DNA from: JACPHB01 sp964553885
GTDB taxonomy: Bacteria; Patescibacteriota; Minisyncoccia; UBA10092
Direction of reading: 5' to 3'
NCBI GenBank assembly: GCA_964553885.1
Contig: CAZKLP010000022.1
Coordinates: 1 to 8,755 of the forward strand
Length of the DNA stretch: 8,755 nt
The position numbers and the translations under genes were made by a program. The notes beneath the pieces are model-generated. The model worked only from the letters and a program-made list of their open reading frames with translations, was not told the DNA's origin and made no database searches. Positions 6,417 through 8,755 of this stretch are shown piece after piece. Each line of letters starts with the position of its first letter. The stretch's first letter is position 1.

Positions 6417-6889
6417 AATAGAAATAAATATTTAAATATATTTTCGCCAAATATCGTTATGGCCGTCACGATAATACCGGCAGCAAGCACTCCTAAAGTT
6501 ATAGACCAAAAAGCGTGGCTTTTTGGAAGGCCGAAAACAAAAGCCGCAACCGCGCCGGAGTAAGCGCCGGTTAAAGGCAGGGGAATGGCAACAAAAATAA
6601 AAAGCGATAGGTCTCCCCAGTAATGAAAATGGTCTCCATGCTTAGCCCTCGTTCTCTCAAAAAGCCATCCAAAAAATCTATTAAACCAATAGAATCGATG
6701 ACTTAGATATTCCGATACTTTTTCAAGGCCGATTAAAAGGAGCAAAATCGGCAGGATATTTCCCAAAAAACTTATCAAAAGTGCTTTGAAAGGGTTGAAA
6801 CCGAATTTTAAAATTGCCAAAGGAATGGCACCTCGAAGCTCGCTTATAGGAAGAGCGGCAACTAAAAAAGTTATTATTTCGTTTATCAT
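6413..6889 (-). CDS. COG2426-type membrane protein (putative small multidrug export family)
   Basis: A 158-residue integral membrane protein. Hydrophobic segments lie at about residues 4-25, 34-56, 94-118 and 127-148, with a short terminal hydrophobic tail. Family motifs are PISELRGAIP (14-23), GNILP (43-47) and AIPLPLTGAYSGAVAA (101-116), as in proteins named small multi-drug export protein (Pfam Sm_multidrug_ex). The export function in that name has little support that I know of, so transport of any particular substrate should not be assumed. A positively charged, aromatic-rich loop lies between segments 2 and 3 (about 61-90). The gene overlaps galT and tpiA by 4 bp each, so its stoichiometry is tied to metabolic genes. 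Confidence 0.82.
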   Translation of the reverse strand: MINEIITFLVAALPISELRGAIPLAILKFGFNPFKALLISFLGNILPILLLLIGLEKVSEYLSHRFYWFNRFFGWLFERTRAKHGDHFHYWGDLSLFIFVAIPLPLTGAYSGAVAAFVFGLPKSHAFWSITLGVLAAGIIVTAITIFGENIFKYLFLL

Positions 6890-7929
6890 TTCTTTAAAAC
6901 TTCAGCGGCTTCCTCCGGCGCCACCGAAATTATGCTTAAACCGGTACCCAGCTCAACGCTGCCGGTTGTTTCAAATTTTGGCAAAATTTCCATATGCCAA
7001 TGATAGTGATTGTAATCATGATTTTTACCGCTGGGCGCGGTATGAATAAAAAAATTAAACGCCGGGTCTTTAAGCTTTTTATAAATTCCGGAAAATACAA
7101 ATCTCATGGCCTCAGCAAAAGACGCCAATTCTTTGTCTTCAGTTTTCTCAAAATAGGCGGAATGTTTTTTGGGAAAAATCCTTGTTTCAAAATCCGTTTT
7201 TGAGGCGAACGGAGCAACGACAATCGCATCTTTATTTTCGTAAATTATTCTTTTCTTTTCTCTTAATTCTTGTTTAATTATTTGACAATGAATACACTTT
7301 TTGTATTCGTGGAAATAACGTCGTGAACCGTTAATGCTGTGGTTTACATCCGGCGGCACGATAGGTAATGCTAAAATTTGAGAATGAAGATGGGGCACGG
7401 TAGAACCGGCTTCTTTGCCGTGATTATGAAAAATAGAAATATATTCAACACACTTATCTTTGGCTAAGCTTAGGTAACGCTCGCGATAAGCCGTAAGAAT
7501 TTTTTTTATTTCTAAAGCGCTATACTCTGCCAAATAACGATCATGATCTTTTAATACCACAATCTCATGAAAGCCTGTACCGGACCTTGATTTATAAAGA
7601 CCGCTCTTAAAAATTAAACTGCATTCGCCGTGCCTAACCGCCGGATATTTATTGGGGATAATCTGTAAAAACCAATCATCTTTTTTTTCATTTTGATAAA
7701 CCAAAACCGGAGGCAAATTGCCGAATCTTATAAGATTGTCAAAAGGACATTTATTTTTAGAAAGTTCCATTTTTACCCTCCCTTTAAACTTATGTCTTCG
7801 ACCCCGAAGAGGCGCCAAAAGTATCCAATCGCCAAAAACCGGATCTTGCCGCAACTCCGACACCTTCGGGTCGGAACCCCGACCGAAGCGTCGGGGTTCT
7901 TTTTTGATTTTAAACTTTTTTGACGCCAT
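6886..7929 (-). CDS. galT: Galactose-1-phosphate uridylyltransferase-like protein
   Basis: A HIT-superfamily nucleotidyltransferase expected to swap UMP between UDP-glucose and galactose 1-phosphate in the Leloir pathway. The 347-residue length is normal. The nucleophile motif is H180-L-H182-S-Q184, with H182 the likely uridylylated histidine. SELRQDPVFGDW (24-35) is the conserved N-terminus, IPNKYPAV (91-98) follows, and HYHWHMEILP (308-317) is the C-terminal half motif. The first metal-binding pair is CPFD (61-64), not the usual CPFC; a CIHC pair occurs at 212-215. Residues 11-24 come from a palindromic repeat shared with ligA and form an extension before the conserved start. The ATG lies inside the end of the glycosyltransferase gene (20-bp overlap). 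Related hexose-1-phosphate nucleotidyltransferases cannot be excluded, so substrate choice is less sure than family. Confidence 0.88.
   Translation of the reverse strand: MASKKFKIKKEPRRFGRGSDPKVSELRQDPVFGDWILLAPLRGRRHKFKGRVKMELSKNKCPFDNLIRFGNLPPVLVYQNEKKDDWFLQIIPNKYPAVRHGECSLIFKSGLYKSRSGTGFHEIVVLKDHDRYLAEYSALEIKKILTAYRERYLSLAKDKCVEYISIFHNHGKEAGSTVPHLHSQILALPIVPPDVNHSINGSRRYFHEYKKCIHCQIIKQELREKKRIIYENKDAIVVAPFASKTDFETRIFPKKHSAYFEKTEDKELASFAEAMRFVFSGIYKKLKDPAFNFFIHTAPSGKNHDYNHYHWHMEILPKFETTGSVELGTGLSIISVAPEEAAEVLKK
7855..7898 (-). repeat. 44-nt palindromic element inside galT (copy B)
   Basis: It has the same block order as the ligA copy: CTCCGAC, 9 variable nt, TCGGAACCCCGACC, 3 variable nt, GCGTCGGGGTT. 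The main stem is 10 bp (7874-7883 with 7890-7899) around a 6-nt loop. A side hairpin CCGAC/GTCGG (7857-7861 with 7870-7874) contains a TTCG turn. On the + strand it is followed by a T run (7900-7905), so antisense to galT it resembles an intrinsic terminator. In galT it is translated as about EPRRFGRGSDPKVSE, ahead of the conserved enzyme start. Confidence 0.85.
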
Positions 7930-8650
7930 AAACGTTAAACCAAAGATAGTATCTGATTTTAAATAAATCTTTTAATACCTCAAAATAGCTTTTTAAATTT
8001 ACCGTTGAACCTGACGGATTATCCCAAACGACGGGAACTTCTTTTATTTTATAACCGATTTTCTTGGCTAACGCCAGCGCTTCAATGTCAAAACCAAAAC
8101 GGTCAATTTTTGTCAGCGAAAAAATATTCTGCGCCGCCTTGGCGGTAAAGCATTTAAAACCTCTTTGGGTGTCGTAAATGTCCCACAGGCCGGCTATGAT
8201 CCTGATAATGTATTTTGAATATTTTCCTAACGTCCGGCGATACCATTGGGCCCGCTCGTGAATTGTGGCGCCTTGAATTTCAATTGAACCAATAACAATA
8301 TCATAACCACCCTCAATTAAATGAGGCCAAAACTTCTCAATTTGTTCAATGGAGGTGGAATTATCGGCGTCGGTAAAAAGCCTAAAGTCGCCTTGCGCCT
8401 GAAACATTCCCTGTCGAACTACGTAACCTTTGCCGTGATTTCTAATATTGGCGATTAAGCTGATTTCCGGCTTGTTGCTTATAAATTCGGAAACAACTTC
8501 AACAGTCCTGTCTTTACTGCCATCGGAGATAACAATAACTTCCCATATATAATTTTGGCGCGATAAATAATTATAAATCGCTTCAATAGTTCCCTTAATG
8601 CGATTTTCTTCATTATAAGCAGGAATTATGACAGAAAGATGTTTTGACAT
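7910..8650 (-). CDS. Family 2 glycosyltransferase, dolichyl-phosphate glucosyltransferase-like
   Basis: A GT-A fold transferase probably moving a sugar from a nucleotide donor to a polyprenyl phosphate or similar lipid at the inner membrane face. The 246-residue protein has the family signatures in order: VIIPAYNEE (7-15), DGSKD (43-47), the metal-binding DAD (94-96) followed by NST, DTQRGFKCF (160-168) and RFGFDIEAL (184-192), then EVPVVW and a basic C-terminal end. This pattern matches the ALG5/DPG-synthase branch more than generic GT2 enzymes. No transmembrane segment is obvious. It is the first gene of the operon. Its ATG lies 7 nt downstream of a TATAAT box, so translation likely begins at or next to the 5' end of the mRNA. 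Donor and acceptor are not determined by sequence. Confidence 0.88.
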   Translation of the reverse strand: MSKHLSVIIPAYNEENRIKGTIEAIYNYLSRQNYIWEVIVISDGSKDRTVEVVSEFISNKPEISLIANIRNHGKGYVVRQGMFQAQGDFRLFTDADNSTSIEQIEKFWPHLIEGGYDIVIGSIEIQGATIHERAQWYRRTLGKYSKYIIRIIAGLWDIYDTQRGFKCFTAKAAQNIFSLTKIDRFGFDIEALALAKKIGYKIKEVPVVWDNPSGSTVNLKSYFEVLKDLFKIRYYLWFNVYGVKKV

Positions 8651-8657
8651 TGTGTAT

Positions 8658-8687
8658 ATTATATCAGAATTAGTAGCCGAAATTCAA
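8658..8687 (-). promoter_or_regulatory. Operon promoter, likely giving a leaderless mRNA
   Basis: On the minus strand TTGAAT (8687-8682) and TATAAT (8663-8658) are separated by 18 bp. The -10 box matches the sigma-70 consensus fully and the -35 box partly. Only seven bases separate the -10 box from the ATG at 8650, so the start point should fall at or next to the A of the start codon. No Shine-Dalgarno site could fit. The site abuts the right-hand copy of the intergenic repeat. Confidence 0.7.
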
Positions 8688-8704
8688 ACTTTAAAAAAAC
8701 AAAT

Positions 8705-8755
8705 AAATTATTTTCCGAAGCTTATGAAAGCGTTTTAGCATGGTTTCGCCAAAGG
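8705..8755. repeat. Intergenic repeat element, copy 2 (cut by the window edge)
   Basis: Bases 8705-8744 are identical over 40 nt to 87-126 of copy 1 and in the same orientation. An A-rich stretch (8693-8704) precedes it, similar to but not identical with the outer arm of copy 1. From 8745 the sequence (TTCGCCAAAGG to the edge) no longer matches the 127-166 palindrome. The right half is outside the window, so its pairing cannot be tested. Confidence 0.85.

Larger units (their letters stand above)
246..8650 (-). other. Nine-gene minus-strand operon
   Basis: The gene order in transcription is GT2, galT, COG2426-type protein, tpiA, mltG, ligA, gatC, gatA, HEPN-like gene. Junctions are: 20-bp overlap, 4-bp overlap, 4-bp overlap, 4-bp overlap, 15-nt gap, 4-nt gap, 4-bp overlap, 8-bp overlap. 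One good promoter is seen at the front and a large inverted repeat at the end. A weaker internal promoter before ligA cannot be excluded. Four of the overlaps are ATGA, which favours translational coupling. Confidence 0.8.

Noticed and set aside
75..8755. Composite transposon bounded by the two 40-nt repeats
   Set aside because: No transposase or recombinase is present between them, and the enclosed genes are core functions with uniform composition.

Overview
The window looks like a piece of a compact Patescibacteria (Candidate Phyla Radiation) genome, most likely Parcubacteria-like. This is an inference from the AT-leaning composition, genes packed with 4-8 bp overlaps, few Shine-Dalgarno sites, the style of LigA and a small membrane-protein family. 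TAA, TAG and TGA all end genes, so the genetic code is standard for stops.

Layout: the left end holds the 3' part of a tRNA-Asp(GTC) on the + strand. Next is an intergenic element at 75-241, built as nested inverted repeats with a perfect 40-bp palindrome at its centre. From 8650 down to 246 there is one uninterrupted minus-strand run of nine genes. In transcription order they are a dolichyl-phosphate-glucosyltransferase-like GT2 enzyme, galT, a COG2426-type membrane protein, tpiA, mltG, ligA, gatC, gatA and a membrane-anchored HEPN-like protein. Every junction overlaps or is separated by no more than 15 nt. A consensus-like promoter (TTGAAT-18-TATAAT) sits so close to the first ATG that the mRNA would be leaderless or nearly so. 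A second copy of the conserved arm of the 75-241 element lies just upstream of that promoter and runs off the right edge.

The genes are mostly housekeeping: sugar-nucleotide and glycosyl transfer (GT2, galT), glycolysis (tpiA), peptidoglycan processing (mltG), DNA joining (ligA) and tRNA-dependent amidation (gatC, gatA; gatB is not in the window). The ligA-gatC-gatA order recalls Firmicutes neighbourhoods such as that of Bacillus subtilis.

The most unusual signals are repeats. (1) A 44-nt palindromic element occurs inside two unrelated genes, ligA and galT. In both it is translated in frame and encodes a shared GRGSD peptide, like the protein-coding palindromic elements known from Rickettsia. 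(2) The operon is flanked by two same-strand copies of a 40-nt identical sequence, after which the copies diverge abruptly into different cores. LigA is itself odd: several expected NMN-binding residues, the motif IV lysine and two of four zinc cysteines appear replaced.
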